DNA of 64,000 bases. Origin: Lycorma delicatula (Eukaryota > Arthropoda > Insecta > Hemiptera > Fulgoridae). Of this stretch, positions 11,901 to 26,900 are shown one piece after another. The translations under genes and the position numbers were made by a program. Positions within the stretch are counted from its first letter, which is position 1, and each line of letters opens with the position of its first letter. The notes beneath the pieces were generated by a model. The model saw only the letters and a list, made by a program, of their open reading frames with translations. It was not told the DNA's origin and did no database searches. Where the stretch lies: contig NC_134464.1 of assembly GCF_047948215.1 (NCBI RefSeq), positions 6,334,001 through 6,398,000 of the forward strand, written 5' to 3'.

Positions 11901-14900
11901 TTTTAGGCCTCAGATTAATAGTAGAAGGAAGATTAAAGAAAAACAAACCAACATACTTGGCGTTTATAGACCTAGAAAAGGCATTCGATAATGTAGACTG
12001 GAATAAAATGTTCAGCATTTTAAAAAAATTAGGGTTCAAATACAGAGATAGAAGAACAATTGCTAACATGTACTGGAACCAAACAGCAACAGTAATAATT
12101 TAAGAACATAAGAAAGAAGCCGTAATAAGAAAGGGAGTCTGACAAGGATCTTCCCTGTCTCCGTTACTTTTTAATCTTTACATGGAACTAGCAGTTAAAG
12201 ATGTTAAAGAACAATTTAGATTCGGAGTAACAGTACAAGGTGAAAATATTAAGATGCTACGATTTGCTGATGATATAGTAATTCTAGCCGAGAGTAAAAA
12301 GGATTTAGAAGAAACAATGAACAGCATAGATGAAGTCCTACGCAAGAACTATCGCATGAAAATAAAGAACAAAACAAAAATAATGAAATGTAGTAGAAAT
12401 AACAAAGATGGACCACTGAATGTGAAAATAAGAGGAGAAAAGATTATGGAGGTAGAAGAATTTTGTTATTTGGGAAGTAGAATTACTAAGGATGAAGCAG
12501 GAGCGATATAAAATGACGAATAGCACAAGCGAAACGAGCCTTCAGTAGGAAATATAATTTGTTTAGATCAAAAATTAATTTAAATGTCAGGAAAAGATTT
12601 TTGAAAGTGTATGTTTGGAGTGTCGCTTTATATGGAAGTGAAACTTGGACGATCGGAGTATCTGAGAAGAAAAGATTAGAAGCTTTTGAAATGTGGTGCT
12701 ATAGGAGAATGTTAAAAATTAGATGGGTGGATAAAGTGACAAATAAATAGGTATTGCGGCAAATAGATGAAGAAAGAAGCATTTGGAAGAATATAGTTAA
12801 AAGAAGAGACAGACTTATAGGCCACATACTAAGGCATCCTGGAATAGTCGCTTTAATATTGGAAGGACAGGTAGAAGGAAAAAATTGTGTAGGCAGGCCA
12901 CTTTTGGAATATATAAAACAAATTGTTAGGGATGTAGGATGTAGAGGGTATACTGAAATGAAACGACTAGCGCTAGATAGGGAATCTTGGAGAGCTGCAT
13001 CAAACCAGTCAAATGACTGAAGGCAAAAAAAAAATAAAAAATAAAATTTAAAACATTAAACCTGATTTGAAAGTATTATAAATTTAAAACAGGTTACTGT
13101 AAACTTGATTTCATCTGTCATTAAAGATCTACTTAAAAAAAAAATGATTAATTCAAATAATAAAAGATGAAGTATTTTAATTAAGAAGATTCAAAGAAAT
13201 AAGAAGATTTGTAGATAACAAATATTTATAACACTATTATAGCATAAGTAACTAATAGTATAATATGTAATAAAAATCTTGTGTGTCATGTGTTTTTAGG
13301 ATGGAGAAAGAACAATTTAAGAAAATATATTTCTCTGTAATGAATGTGGATTGATATTTTGTTCAATTATCATTATTTATTAAAATTACAATTTATATTT
13401 CAGGGTATGGTATTTCCAGCCATGAATGAAATATGGTCAAAATGGGCACCAATTTATGAACGCACATCATTAGCTTCATTTGCTATATCTGGCTGCTTTT
13501 TTGGCAATGTGTACACATCTGCGAGTGCTGGATACATTGCTAAGTATTTGGGATGGCCTGCAGTTTTTTATATTACAGGTGTGTAAAGAAAAAAATGTAT
13601 AATTTTTAAGTAATACAATTACAGTATATAATAATTTCCACAAAAGAACATTTCAAAGAAATTCTATTAGATTTTTTATTACTCGGGATTAAGATTCAGC
13701 TAGAATAAGATAAATCATTCTTAACAGTGGGTTATTAAAATCCCTGAGATTCAACATGTGCATTTGTATAATCTAAACTTATTCTAAATCTTCACATGTA
13801 ATATGCATTAATATTGGCAAACACAGAGATGATTCATATCATTAAATCTTCAATAATAGCTACGTGAGAATTGTATTCACAATTCTTGACATTCCCCCAC
13901 ACTGAAATATTAAGGTAATCTTTGGTTGCTAAGAAGTCAAAATGACAACATGAGATAAAATTTAATAGTTGCTCCCAAAAATGACATAGCCACTGTCAAG
14001 ATAAAACATCCCGCACTAGGTTTACTAAGGAAAAGTGATGTTGCCTTCACCACAAAGACAAACATATTGTTGAATGTTGGCATACAAAGATTGTCATTTC
14101 TCTCAGAAAGATCACTCTTGACTAGTGCCTCTTGTTTCTCAGAGCCATAAGAAAGAAGAAAAAAAATCTGAAGCATCAAATTTATATATCCTTTTTGGCA
14201 AGAGACTATGCATCGCATACATTGCTTCTGCTTAGTTGGAGAGTTTCTATTATTTATTATACAACTTATACAATTATTTAAACTGGAAATGGTCTTCACA
14301 CAATAAAAGATTACAAGTTTAAATTGATCTACATGGAAACATGAATACAAAGAAAACTTTTATTATTTTCATGGAATTGAAAAATAAAAGCCCTGAATAA
14401 AATTAATTTATGATGAAATATACTAACTTAAAAACTATGTACTCATGCTTTTTAATTGTGTAATTATGCTTTGAAATCTTTTAGAACTATGTTATAGATT
14501 CTCTGTCAAACTAACTACATTGATCCTCATATTTGGCAAGTAAGCCATTTTTTTTTTTTTCACTTTAAATTAAAGATAATTAACCAATATAGGATAATTA
14601 AAGAGAATGCGGGTGACAGTTATGTATATAGTAAAAATCTTTTTATATTTATTTAAACATATATTTATTTATTTATATAGCCTATGACACTCCTGGCAAC
14701 ATAACGAATCCAGCATGGGGTCATACATCTATATCGATTCAACCGTTGAGCTGCTACAGCGGAATAAACATGCATACACCCTAAATACATTACATTCCTT
14801 TTTGGCCAGTCATACAAAAAAAAAGTATAATCCTGTGTGGCGTGTGTTAAAAATGGGGAATTCAGTACTATTTCAAAAATTTTAAAAACCCATAGAAGAA

Positions 14901-17900
14901 TGTTGATTAAAATCGGTAAGATTCTGGTCTCTGTGATATTAAAATTCATTGTTTCACACCTAATCAAATTTCTATTTACAGTACTCATTTGCTCAGTAAA
15001 TTATTTAGTTGATTTATCATTTATTTAATCTGCTAAACTAAGTGATTATTTTTTGCAGATCTGAACATTGAAGGGTTGTGTAAATTGTAAATGTTATTAA
15101 AAAAATTTATTTTGATTGGACCAAAAAGGGATCACATGAATAAACCAAATCGGTTCTATGAAGGATGCCCAGTACCCTGTATCTTTGTATTTAACATCAA
15201 CAATCTGTTCTTGGAATAATTAAAGACTAAAAAGTATTTTTGTGAAATGAATGTTTGTTCAAATTGAATCGCATTATTACATTGTTTTTTACAAAATGTT
15301 TTTTTGAGAAAATATTGTTTCTATTCATATGCAAAACATGCAGATCAAATGATGAATATAGTATTATGATGAGATAAAATAAAATAAGAAATACTGAAGT
15401 ATCAGGAATGGTAAATTGTAATAATCACTTTAAGAAAACAGATGTTGAAAAATATGGACAGAAGATGTATAACTAATGAGTTATATTTATTTGTAATTAG
15501 TTAATGTTATATGGAAGATTAATAATACCCATCCAAGATTAGAAAGCTGAGCTGGCGTATAGAGTTATTGTTACCTAAGATTTCCTATCTTAGTACACTA
15601 CTCTCTCCAGTTTCACTACTACTTGTGCCAACACTACTTACATACAACATTACTATGCAACCGTGTTTACAATTTTTTTTTTAATTTGTTGAGTGACATT
15701 AGTGTCTAAACTAGTAATTATTACATTTTTAGCAATTAGCATTAGTTGTTGCACCAAATTTTTCTCATGAAATGAATGAGAAGCCCTCTGTGAATTCTCC
15801 ACTAATATATTTGATTATTAATCGTCAATAATTTGAATCATAGTAACTTTTGTAAGGTATTTTGTTATCGATAATCAAAACTGTTTGATTATGTTAACTT
15901 GATGATGTTAACTTGCCCAAATGGTAGAGTAACCTTAATCTTCAAAATATAAACTGTAAATATGTTACTAAAATCTCTATTCTATTTTAAGTTAGTTGTA
16001 ATTAATTTAAGCTACATTAATAATATTATATGCTTAATTATGTTCCACGTTCCACAGTGGTAAAAATCAGTATTTATCAGTTTTTATTTCTTTTAGAAAA
16101 TTAAAATATTTTTTTAGTTTATTCCATTCTCAAGGGTTGAGAACAGTATTTTATTCAATAAAATCAAAAAATCATCTTTTATAAACTAGACATCAAATAA
16201 AGCCGTTAACTGCATTATATAATAAATTCTTCATACGATAAGAAACCAAGGATTCATTACATTCAAAATGTAAAGTATTAATTTCTTTTATAACACTACA
16301 GTAGAAAAAACTTTCTTAACCTCATACTATAGCATTTTCCTTACCTCTAAAAATAGGATGGCATCAGTAACTTCACCACTCGTGAAGAAATTGTGTATTA
16401 TCTTTGAAAAGATCTATAAATATATTTTCTTTATTTAGAAACTAAACGATTTAATTTTTTTTAATTGTTTATCACTGATTATTTGTTTGTTTAATAAAGG
16501 ATTGTTTTCTTTGATTTGGGCAATTGTTTGTGGAAAAATTATTAAAAATGATCCAGCTCATGATAAATATATCTCTAATGAAGAACTGGAGTATATAAAA
16601 AATTCTACTAAACAAATTACCAGTGAGGTATCATGGTTTTCAGTTCTTTTAAATCATATATTCTATATACATTTGATCATGTATTAGAAATAAGTATTAA
16701 ATTACATATCCCATTAATTAAATGAATATTATTCAGTGAAATGTTCTGATATAGTACCTTAAAGTTGTTCCTAATCCTTATCTTTGGTTGAGTGCTGATG
16801 CTTACTGCTAATTATTTTTAGTTTAATTGTATGTCTGGGATGTGAAGGGAAAAGTAACAATAACAGTATTATTGATTTGCTGAAAGTTGTACGTTGCTGA
16901 AGTAGAATTTGTGTTGAAAAATTGTCTCTTCTCTTTAATGTAGTTTTTTGTAAAATGTCAGTAATGTTTATAACCGGATGTTTAAGAACACATTCTTAAA
17001 CAAAATCCCAGACAAAGGTAAACATTGCATCAGAAAAACAGCTGTAGATTTTTTTAAATGGTCCATCATTCAATTTTTACTGTGAAACTCACTGTACATA
17101 AGATATGATAAAATGATATAATAAAATTGTCATTCAAAATACAGTAAATCATTAATATGTGTCCATAATAATAAAATTTATTTATAACAAGATCAATAGA
17201 GTTTTTGTAAACGTTCAGTATTGAATTCACCGCAGACAAAAACAACTCTGTTGTGCACACATTAACTGATGGAAAAGGTGCTTACCTTTTTAAGAAATTA
17301 CCTTTTTTGAAATAGGTGAATGGAACCACCATTTAAAATATGCGAACAAGTATTCTGTCATACAGATAGTTAATGTTAAAAAAACCAATCTGTAATAGTT
17401 TGGTTAAAATATTATTCAAACTATTAAAATATTTTCATTTAATTTTCTTTTTTTACAATATGATAAGTATATTTCTTTATAAATAAATGTTATGATTATT
17501 TATTTATTTCTCTTAACAGCTGTAATTATACGAGGTTTGTAAATAAAGTAATGAAACTAGTTTTTTTGACAGCCAAAGTAGTGGCAACACTGTAAAGTTT
17601 ACTAGTAAACATGGTTATATAAACAGCTGATTTATATTAGGTATTAATATTTTTAATCTATTGTTGTTACATGAGACATAAACAAACTTTTTGTGAAATG
17701 ACTTTTTGTAGTACTTTACAAAAATGGGTGATAATAATTATGAGCAACATTGTGCAATCAAGTTTTGTATTAAACTCTGTGAGAATGACTGTTAACATAA
17801 CAGACTGTTAACATCAAAAAGTGATGACAATGTTGAGCAAATCGGAGACTTGATATGATACGACCAGCGACTAACTGTCAGAAAGATTGCAGAACAATTG

Positions 17901-20900
17901 AATTTGAACCATACCACAGTCCATCAAATTTTGACAAACAAATTTGGACATGAAAAAAGTTTGTGCAAAATTTGTCCCAAAATGAACAAATTTTGTTCTC
18001 GCTGTGGAACAACATGGTGGAAGAGTGCCGTGATCTTCTAGGGCGAATTGAAACTGATCCTGACTTTCTAAAAAGTCAGGATCAGGATGTATGTCTATTA
18101 CTGGTGATGAATCTTGGATATTTGAGTATGACCCAGAAACAAAATGTCAGAGCAAGGAGTGGCACACTTTCAAACTCACCATGCCCCAAAAATGGAAATC
18201 AAAAATCAAAATTTTGCTAATTTGTTTCTTTGATAGTTTCTTAGTTTCTTTGATAATACCATTGTCCATAGGGAGTTTTTGCCTACAAGACATACTTTAA
18301 ATAAATATGCTAACCAAGAAATTCTTGGAAGACTACAGAAAAGAATTGCCCGTGTGAGACAAGCCATCAAAGACAACTGGATGCTGCATCATGACAATGC
18401 ACCTCGTCATACTGTACTCTCAATTAATTAGTTTTTGGCAAAGAAAAACATTCCTGTAGTTCCTCAACCACCTTATTCACTGACTTGAGTCCCTGCGACT
18501 TTTTCCTGTTCCCGACTTTAAAAAAACACCTCAAAGGACACCATTTTGGAACATCCCAACCCCAAAGGAAAAAGATACCCGCCTTGTGACGCTTCCAGTT
18601 ACCACACCAACCCCCCCCCCTCTTGTTATAGCCCTAATGGGCTTTAACGGGTGTCATCTTTTGCCCTCTAACTTTTTACATCTCATATAATAAGCCAGGC
18701 CTCATTGGGATGCCACTGATGTAAATGCCTTAGTAGACATTTACATCGGTGAATTTTAAACTCAGCTTTTGCCTTCGCTGCAGGCCTCATCCGGACATCT
18801 TGAATGTCCTACTTAGTTTCCCTCTGAACTAGCTAACTGAGTTTGCGAAAGCAAGAACCCTGTGCCTAGTTCTACATTTATTTGAGCCAAAATTCTTGTA
18901 AATTTCTCACAATTTGAGGCAAATTGAAGATAACATACCACCGTTATTGTGTTATTCGCAACAATGAAATTTAGTCCTAGTTCCCTTAGTGAACTCAGCT
19001 GTAGTTCATACCCATGACTTGCAATTTTGGACAGTAGAAAACATGTAACCAACCATCTGAAGGACATTCCGGTTTCTGAGTTCCAACAATGCTACAAGCA
19101 GTGGAAAAGCCATTTGAAGCATTGCATGGCTTCCCAAGAGAACTATTTCAACGGTGTGTCCTACAATTGGATGGTAAATAAAAGGTTTTTCTGAACCAGT
19201 CTCATTACTTTATTTACAGACCACGTATTTTATTTTAAATTAAATTGTCATTGCTGTAGATTGCTAAAGCAGAAGTCATAAACCATATGTTATTATAATA
19301 TATAACATACAGATAAAATTAAGATTTTCCTTAAAGCCACACAATGTGATGATAAATAATGAATTATTACACTGAATAGGTATAAATTGATAAGTATGCT
19401 TTTATGAATTTATGCAGCATATAATGTAAAAAAAAAAAAAAGTTTATATATTAAATATGGAATAAATAAATGATTAAAAACATAATGTAATGTTTTTTTT
19501 TTTTGAATAAATTTTTTACAGGTTAGCAATTGAACCGAGCCTCAACTGTAGTTAACAGAGTGTTACCTTTGAAAATGATTGAATTTAAAACTGACTTTTT
19601 TTTTAGAAGGTGATCGTTCCTTGGAGAAAAATGCTAACTTCTACACCTGTTTGGGCTGTGATTGTTACTCATTTTTGTGGAAATTGGGGAATGTTCACAT
19701 TATTGACAGAGTTGCCTACATTCTTGCACGGTAAGTTCTGTAGGTAAAAAAATATAATTAAAAAAAAACAATAAATGATCTCTTTTGTAATAAAAACTTA
19801 AACTAAAAATATTAATAAATCAGCAACTTCTTAAATCCACTCTTATTAACCTTTATGAAGAGTACATAGACTTGAGAAATATACAGTAAAACATTTTCAT
19901 TCTCTGCTCTTCTGTAGTTGTTAAAGTTTTTTTGGATACATTTTGTGGCACTTATTCAATATATGGTTAGTACTTTTAAAGTTGTCTAATTTAGAACAGA
20001 TTTATTAGAAAAGAGTATTTTTTCCTTTTACATCTTTGTGTATTTAATGAATATCCCCTAACTGGACTTTGTTGTAATGTTATGATTTGGCTGAATTCAT
20101 AATGACACTTTGTCAAAATATTCAGCGATCAGCTTTTTGTTGATTTTAATTCTTTCTTTATCATAATAATCCCGTCATTTTACATAAAATATGTCTTAAT
20201 AGTATTTTACAATGATAGATAGCACTATTTGGTAGTTCTTAGTTCAGTGTAACACCCTAGGATCATAATAATGAAATGCCAGCTGATTCAGTTCTTACAG
20301 GGTGTGTTATGTTACAATATATTGTTTGTACTCCAACCCTTGAGTGTTATATTTTTTGTCACTTTGATTGAGCTTCCTACAATTTATTCTAACCAAATGT
20401 TCTAGATTTGGCATCAAAACATATGTTTACTTTGAATCCACATCTGACTATATTTACAAATTCTCTGTACATACAGGAAGTAAAACTGAAACAATACAGA
20501 ATCCAAATTATGGGCATGTGATAAATGTTACTTTAACTTTGATGAATGACCTAATTCACAAAGGATATTGTGTGAATTCATGCAATCTTTATTACAGTCC
20601 AGAATTAGCAATCGCCCTAGAAGATCTGGTGGGAACTGTTAGGTGAGACAGAAAGGGAGCCCCTAAAAGTTTTGCTGCACAAAAATGAAAAAAAGATGAA
20701 ATTATAGTGGTCAGTAAAAGACAGGAAAAATTATGCTTTTTATTATGTAAAAAGAGAGGTACTGTGTTTGTCAACTGTAAGAGGAGTTTCTCCAGTTGAA
20801 TTAAAGGGGAAGGATTAAAAACTCATTGTTTCATAAATTATAAATGACTACATTTACATGAGAGGAATCCAACAAAATGGATCAGATGCTTGACATACCC

Positions 20901-23900
20901 TCTTGACTAAACTGGCAGAAGGTTTGGTAAAAGAAAGAATTTAAACATCTTGTAAATATGTACGTTTTGCACTATGAAGTGTGGAAGAAAATACACATTT
21001 CTGCAGTTTAGAGAGGTTTTAATCAAACAATTGTTGACCAATACTTCAAGAAACTCCAAGAAAGGAAGACCATCTCATGAAAAAGACCTATTGAAATTGA
21101 AGGAATGATACTTTCCTAAATAGATACCAATAACAGGAAGGAGATCAAATGCCTCAAGAATGTATGATCAACACAACAAATTACATCAATCATAGCATGA
21201 CCACAAAACAAAAAATGGCACGACACAAGATATCAGTATACTGAGGTAACACAGGACTGTCCACAGAAAAAAACAATTTAGGATAATTTAAGTTGTAGTT
21301 ACAAATAAAGATTTTGATAATGTGACACCAGTAACTCGCATAGAAATCTATGGAGATTATTTCATCAAAATCCCATTTAGGTAGGTGATGTATTAAAGTT
21401 TTTTTTAATAATTATTAGGTCATTATTATTCAAAAGACATGTATTGAACAAAAACAAAAATAGAAAATAATATAAATTGTACAAAAAAAAATTAAACCAG
21501 TAAGTGATCAATATTCATAATTTAATTATAAACCTTTTAACAGCCTGAAGTCATAAAATTATCTTGTAAGTACACTGTTATTTTAAACCAGTATTAGAGT
21601 TATTTGAAGTGTTAATATCATGATATAGAACTGTTTTATTATATTGTTGTTGGGTAATATTTACTATTTTTAAATATTATTCCATGTTTGGAAGTAGAAC
21701 GTAAGTAGAAAATGTCATAAATGAAATTTAAGGACATAGTATTATAAGGGTGAACTTTTGCAATGATTCCTCATATTTATACATTTATTATGTTTTTCTT
21801 TCTTTCCTTGTACGAAGTAAAGGAAGAATTGTAATCGTAAAAAATTTCGGTTTTCAGATTTCAACGGAAATATTCATTTTGACCATCCCTGAATCCATTT
21901 TGACTAGTTTCAGCGTGACGTCTGTATGTACATACATATGTATCTTATCAATATATTTAAATTAAAAAAAAGTTAATTAAATATTTAATTTAAAAAAAAT
22001 GTGTGCATGGTTACGGATCCAATACGTTCTAGCTTAACACCACATATCTACTACTTGAGCGACGTTAAAAAAATTAATATATAAACTAATATAAAATGCT
22101 AAGGAAATTTTTAGCAGCAAAAAATGTGTACGTTGTAATTTAATAGGACGTACAAGGAAATCATGTAGTGTCCACATCAATAGTTTTTTTAATTAAAGTG
22201 TTGATTTTATTAACTTTTATTAGGCTGTTATGAAAGTTATGAAAGCGTAAACACTAAGTCTATGCTTGGGTGGCGATGGATCGGTATACAACGGCCGGAG
22301 GAACAGAGGATCGGCCACACTCAACACATGCAAGTACGTTTTGTGTGGGTGCGTGCGTATACTCAGCATGCTGAAGCTCACAGATACATAACATCTGACC
22401 GTTTCTCTTTTGTTATATTTGTTGTTTGTTTAATCTATTTTTTTTTTAATCTAAATTGCTAAAATATTTAATTTTTTTAGTTTTACAATTTTTATTGCTT
22501 TTTGAAATTTCATTTATTCTGTACAAGTTTTTTTTTTATTTATATAAGTAACAGAAAGAGATAGTACGATATTTTAATCAAACAGCTCAATCCTATCCAT
22601 ATCATCCTTGTTCGATGACCGATTCATCGGCGCTCTCATCACTGCCACTGTCATTAACGCAAACTATAAACCTTTCAGTTTGCATGTCGACAACTCGATC
22701 TGTTTCATAATAACTTTTTTCTATTGTTAGTGCACGTTTGCAACATTGCTTCCAATTTTCCGCTGGCAGTTAAGAAAATTTATTTTATATCAGACAGTTT
22801 CGTCTGCTACCCGACTTTATTTTCACTCAAATCAACTAAATCGGGTTAATTTCAGGATGGTAGGATAGCAATCTTATTTTATGACCGTGATCCTTCAATA
22901 TTCTATGGAAGTAGTATTCTTCACACTGGGGCTTATTAATTCGTACAGTTATGTTTTTAACATATCTGCTGAACAAGGAATATTTCTGTTTCCAAGTCGC
23001 TCTAACAGTTCATGTTTTTTACTGTTTGAATTCGACACCGTGTGTAATTTTACGTTGTGGTACCAAGCATTATCGATTACAAAACAGATCGACGTGGAAG
23101 ATTTGGGATTAGCATTGTTCTTAGCCATTTTTTTGTAATTATCAGTATTCATGTTGTTTCGGTATTCTCGTTTCTTTTTGGCCCGATGTAAAAATTAAAA
23201 TAGTATTTTGAATTTCTATTGCTTCACTGCCATCATAAACCAATATCAGCTTCGATCCTTTGGATACCAGTGTTTTATTGCTTTTATTTGAGCCATCAGT
23301 CCAACCGTAACTTTTCCCATGAGTCGAATGAATATAAGATTCATCTGAAAAGATTATCGGTTTTCCTTCCTGTCTGTAGATGATCATTTTCAGTTTTCTT
23401 ACATCTAAAACCCATACTACTTGGAATTTTCCTTCATTTCGTGATTGTAATTCATCGGCAAATCTGGGTGTTCGTTTTTTAAAACGAATTATTTTTTAAT
23501 GTCGGCAGGGCTTTATGTTGTACCTGAAAATTGTTTATGATATTTCGTAACGTGCATCTTTGGAATTTATTGATGTTAACTTTTATTTTTATTCTAATAT
23601 GAGTTTTTCTAGGCGTACTAAAATTCTTATTTTCTCCAGGTTTATTTGATTCTGTTATCACTTTATCCACAATATAAACAGATACTCCACAAAGGTCTGC
23701 TACGCGAGCTTGAATTTCTGCATGTACCATCACTGGATTTTCTACTATTTTTCTGTAGACATTCATTATTATACATTTGCTTTGGCTTTTTAGAGGTATT
23801 CCTCTTCCCAATCTACGTGTGAGTCCTGGATGAGACATTAGGAGGATTAATTATTTAAAAATTCCGTTATTGAAACAAAATTAGTTTAGAAAAAACCGTT

Positions 23901-26900
23901 TAACCTGCTGACACGGTAACAACGTACGGGTCAACTACACGAACGCAAGAAGGGAAATGAATTCCTGCTTCTACTCAGTCCTTGAACGTCAATCGTACTA
24001 TCCCCCCCTACCGTACTAACATTGCCCACACTACTTCACAGGCCATTCCCTATCGAGTTTCTGCGCATCTGTGTGTTTATGTTTTCTTAACTTTGAACCG
24101 TTAAAAAATTACATTTTTTTAATGAGAATATTCTATAAATTAACATGTGAAATGCAGAATCTTACAAGAAAGTTGGAAATGTCATTGTCATGCTGACAAA
24201 AGCATCCTTTCCTTCTGGAAGAACAAAAAAAAATTTGAATTTTTCCAATTTATTGATTTCAACTTGAATACTCTTCATATAAATATACATATACTCAACT
24301 TACATATACATATATTCAACTTACATATGGCTTTCTAAGTTAATTATTTTTATGATAATTATTACAATACTTATTTCTACTGTAATTTTTGTATTATTTT
24401 ATAATTTTTATTGATACTATGAATCAACTGAATAAATGAATAGTCTAAATGATGGAAAGAGCTCCATTAAAATAAAAGCTTCTAAAGTTTACTAATAGTG
24501 ATTTTAAGAAAACAGCCGCCACAATTTAGGAAAATGCCTAAGAAACATCTTTTTAACTGCCAAAAGACAGTTACTGCAATTACAAAAGGAGTTGTTTGCA
24601 CGGGTGATTTACATCTATAAATTACATCATTTAACAATGTATGTAAACCAGTATATAAAATTTTTAATGTATTTGATTTCGTTTTGTTGAAAGCTTGTCT
24701 ATAGAGTGTTACCAAATCTAATTATGTAGCAATTATATCATATTAATACATTTATATGTAAGAAAACAGTCCAGAAAGTAAATTATGTTTGAGCTTGCAT
24801 CTTGCACACCTGTAGTTTCCTTTTCACACATTTTGTTATTTAAAAATGACAAACATAATTAATTACACTGATGTTTAAATTACTTGGCACTAAATATATG
24901 TGTCAATCAAAATTACACTAACTGACACGTACTTGATTTATAAAAGCGCATGCTTGTTGGGTGTTCAGAATGCTCTTTCAAGAGGAAAAGAACATTTATC
25001 TCATAAGTGTTTTAATATTTCTGACAAGTTTTCAAAACTGAGATTAAATTATGGCGAAGAAATAGATGGCAATTATGGCGAACACTCGGGAGCATTGTTT
25101 AATAATATTTAAGTAATCATGGGTTACCTTCATGTGATCCAAATGCAAGTGCCAAACCACAGAGTTGGTCTAGTGGTGAATGCATCTTCCTAAATCAGCT
25201 GATTTGGAAGTTGAAAGTTCCAGCGTTCAACTCCTAGTAAAGGCAGTTACTTTTATACGGATTTGAATACTAAATCATGGATGCCGGTGTTCTTTGGTGG
25301 TTGGGATTTTCGATTAATCACACATCTCAGGAACTGTCGAACTGAGACTGTACAAGACTACACTTCATTTACACTCATACATATCATCCTGTGAAGTAAT
25401 ACCTGAACAGATTTTCCCAGAGGCTATACAGGGAAAAGAAAAGAAAAAAGGTGCAAGTGCCAAAATACAGACTTTCTCTTATCAACTTTTCCTATTAGAC
25501 GAACTTGTAGCACATCATGTTCTTTTTGTAAGAGAACTTATTGTAAATTTCCACTCATTTCTCTTTTATCATATACTGTTTTCTTCAAGTTTAATGAAAC
25601 CAGATTACTATACATAAAGTAAAAGCAGACTGCCTGCAAGTATCCTTGGTCATCCATTTATTGCTAGAAATCCGATGCTGGTTGGAACCAACAGGAGCTC
25701 CCACAGGATAGAATAGCAGTCTATATTTCATAGACAAAGCAGTATTTGAATAAATATCTTCTAATGTTTGCAGCGTACTTATTATTAAATCACAAGATGG
25801 ATGATATAGGTAGATGAGGATGTGATTATGGCTGTGGTTCAGAATATTTAATACCTTGCTGATAGCATATATTTCAGTCATGAACATGCTCATGTTTGAA
25901 AGGCTAAACATACACATTTTGTTTTCAATATCTTGTTTTATGTCTACAAGCCATAAAGTCCAGATATAAAACGACAGAAGTATATCGCTTCGCAATAAGT
26001 AAAAACGTTAAAGCAATAAAACATTAAAGTGATCTCAACAATAAAACCACATGTATCAGTTGTTTTTGCAACAGTTGTAAAAAAAAAAATAGCATTATTT
26101 AAAAAAAAAACAACCATTATTGTAAAATCTAAGAAATTAACCTAAAAATTAAAATATTATTGTAATATTTATATTGGAAAAACCTGATCCTTCGGTAAAA
26201 CGGTTTTACAATACTGCACATATTATAAATATGAAAATACCTAATTCTCCCTGTTGGGGAAAGTTACAAAAATAAAATTACACATAGCTAGTTTTTTCCA
26301 AAAGAAAATTGGACTTTATTTTTAACAGAATGAAAATCAGAATTATATAACCATATTCATAAAAACAAAAAAAAAAATACATAAATGCATTATTACATAT
26401 TATTGTTTTAAGACAAATTCTTAGCACAAAATCTCCTTGTGCGATATTTATAATACAACATTCCTTAAGTAAAGTATAGGTAAACTTATTACCTTTTACA
26501 TACACACAGTATATAATAACAATACAGAGTATAATAATAATAATATCTTATTATTTAACAGAGGATTACCTTAATATTTAGTAGACGATTACTGTTTTTT
26601 GTTAATGAAAAACAATATCTTGATACTCACTGGCACAGAATGTTATCTGAACTATCATAATAGAAAGTGTAGAATGAAAAACATTAATATCTTGATATTC
26701 ACTTACGCAGGATGTAATCTGGATTATCATAACAGAGTTTAACGGACGATTACTGTAGAATGAAAAATATTGACATCTTGATATTCACTTGCATAAAATA
26801 TAATCTCACAATTGTGGATTTTATATATGTCTACATAAATTCCTTTAAGTTTAATATTTTATCATGCAATTATAAAGAAGAAAAAACACAAACATAATGT

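Larger units (their letters stand above)
17531..19225 (+). mobile_element. Mariner element with TIRs and a nested insert
   Basis: Terminal inverted repeats CGAGGTTTGTAAATAAAGTA at the left and its near-complement at the right (19191-19225) are flanked by TA on both sides (17529-17530, 19226-19227). The broken transposase reads HCAIKFCIKLCEND, RLTVRKIAEQLNLNHTTVHQ, TGDESWIFEYDPETK (first catalytic Asp), HHDNAPRHTV (second Asp) and a frameshifted PYS..SPCDFF (third). Internal deletion near 17815, a 2-nt loss in the third motif and a hairpin insert at 18054-18085 make it inactive. About 470 bases of unrelated DNA (18574-19042) interrupt the C-terminal part; the ORF resumes at NHLKDIPVSEFQQCYKQW. 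Confidence 0.9.

Noticed and set aside
17963..18300. Two overlapping frames as separate genes
   Set aside because: Both are fragments of one frameshifted mariner transposase, one of them read in the wrong frame after the hairpin insertion.
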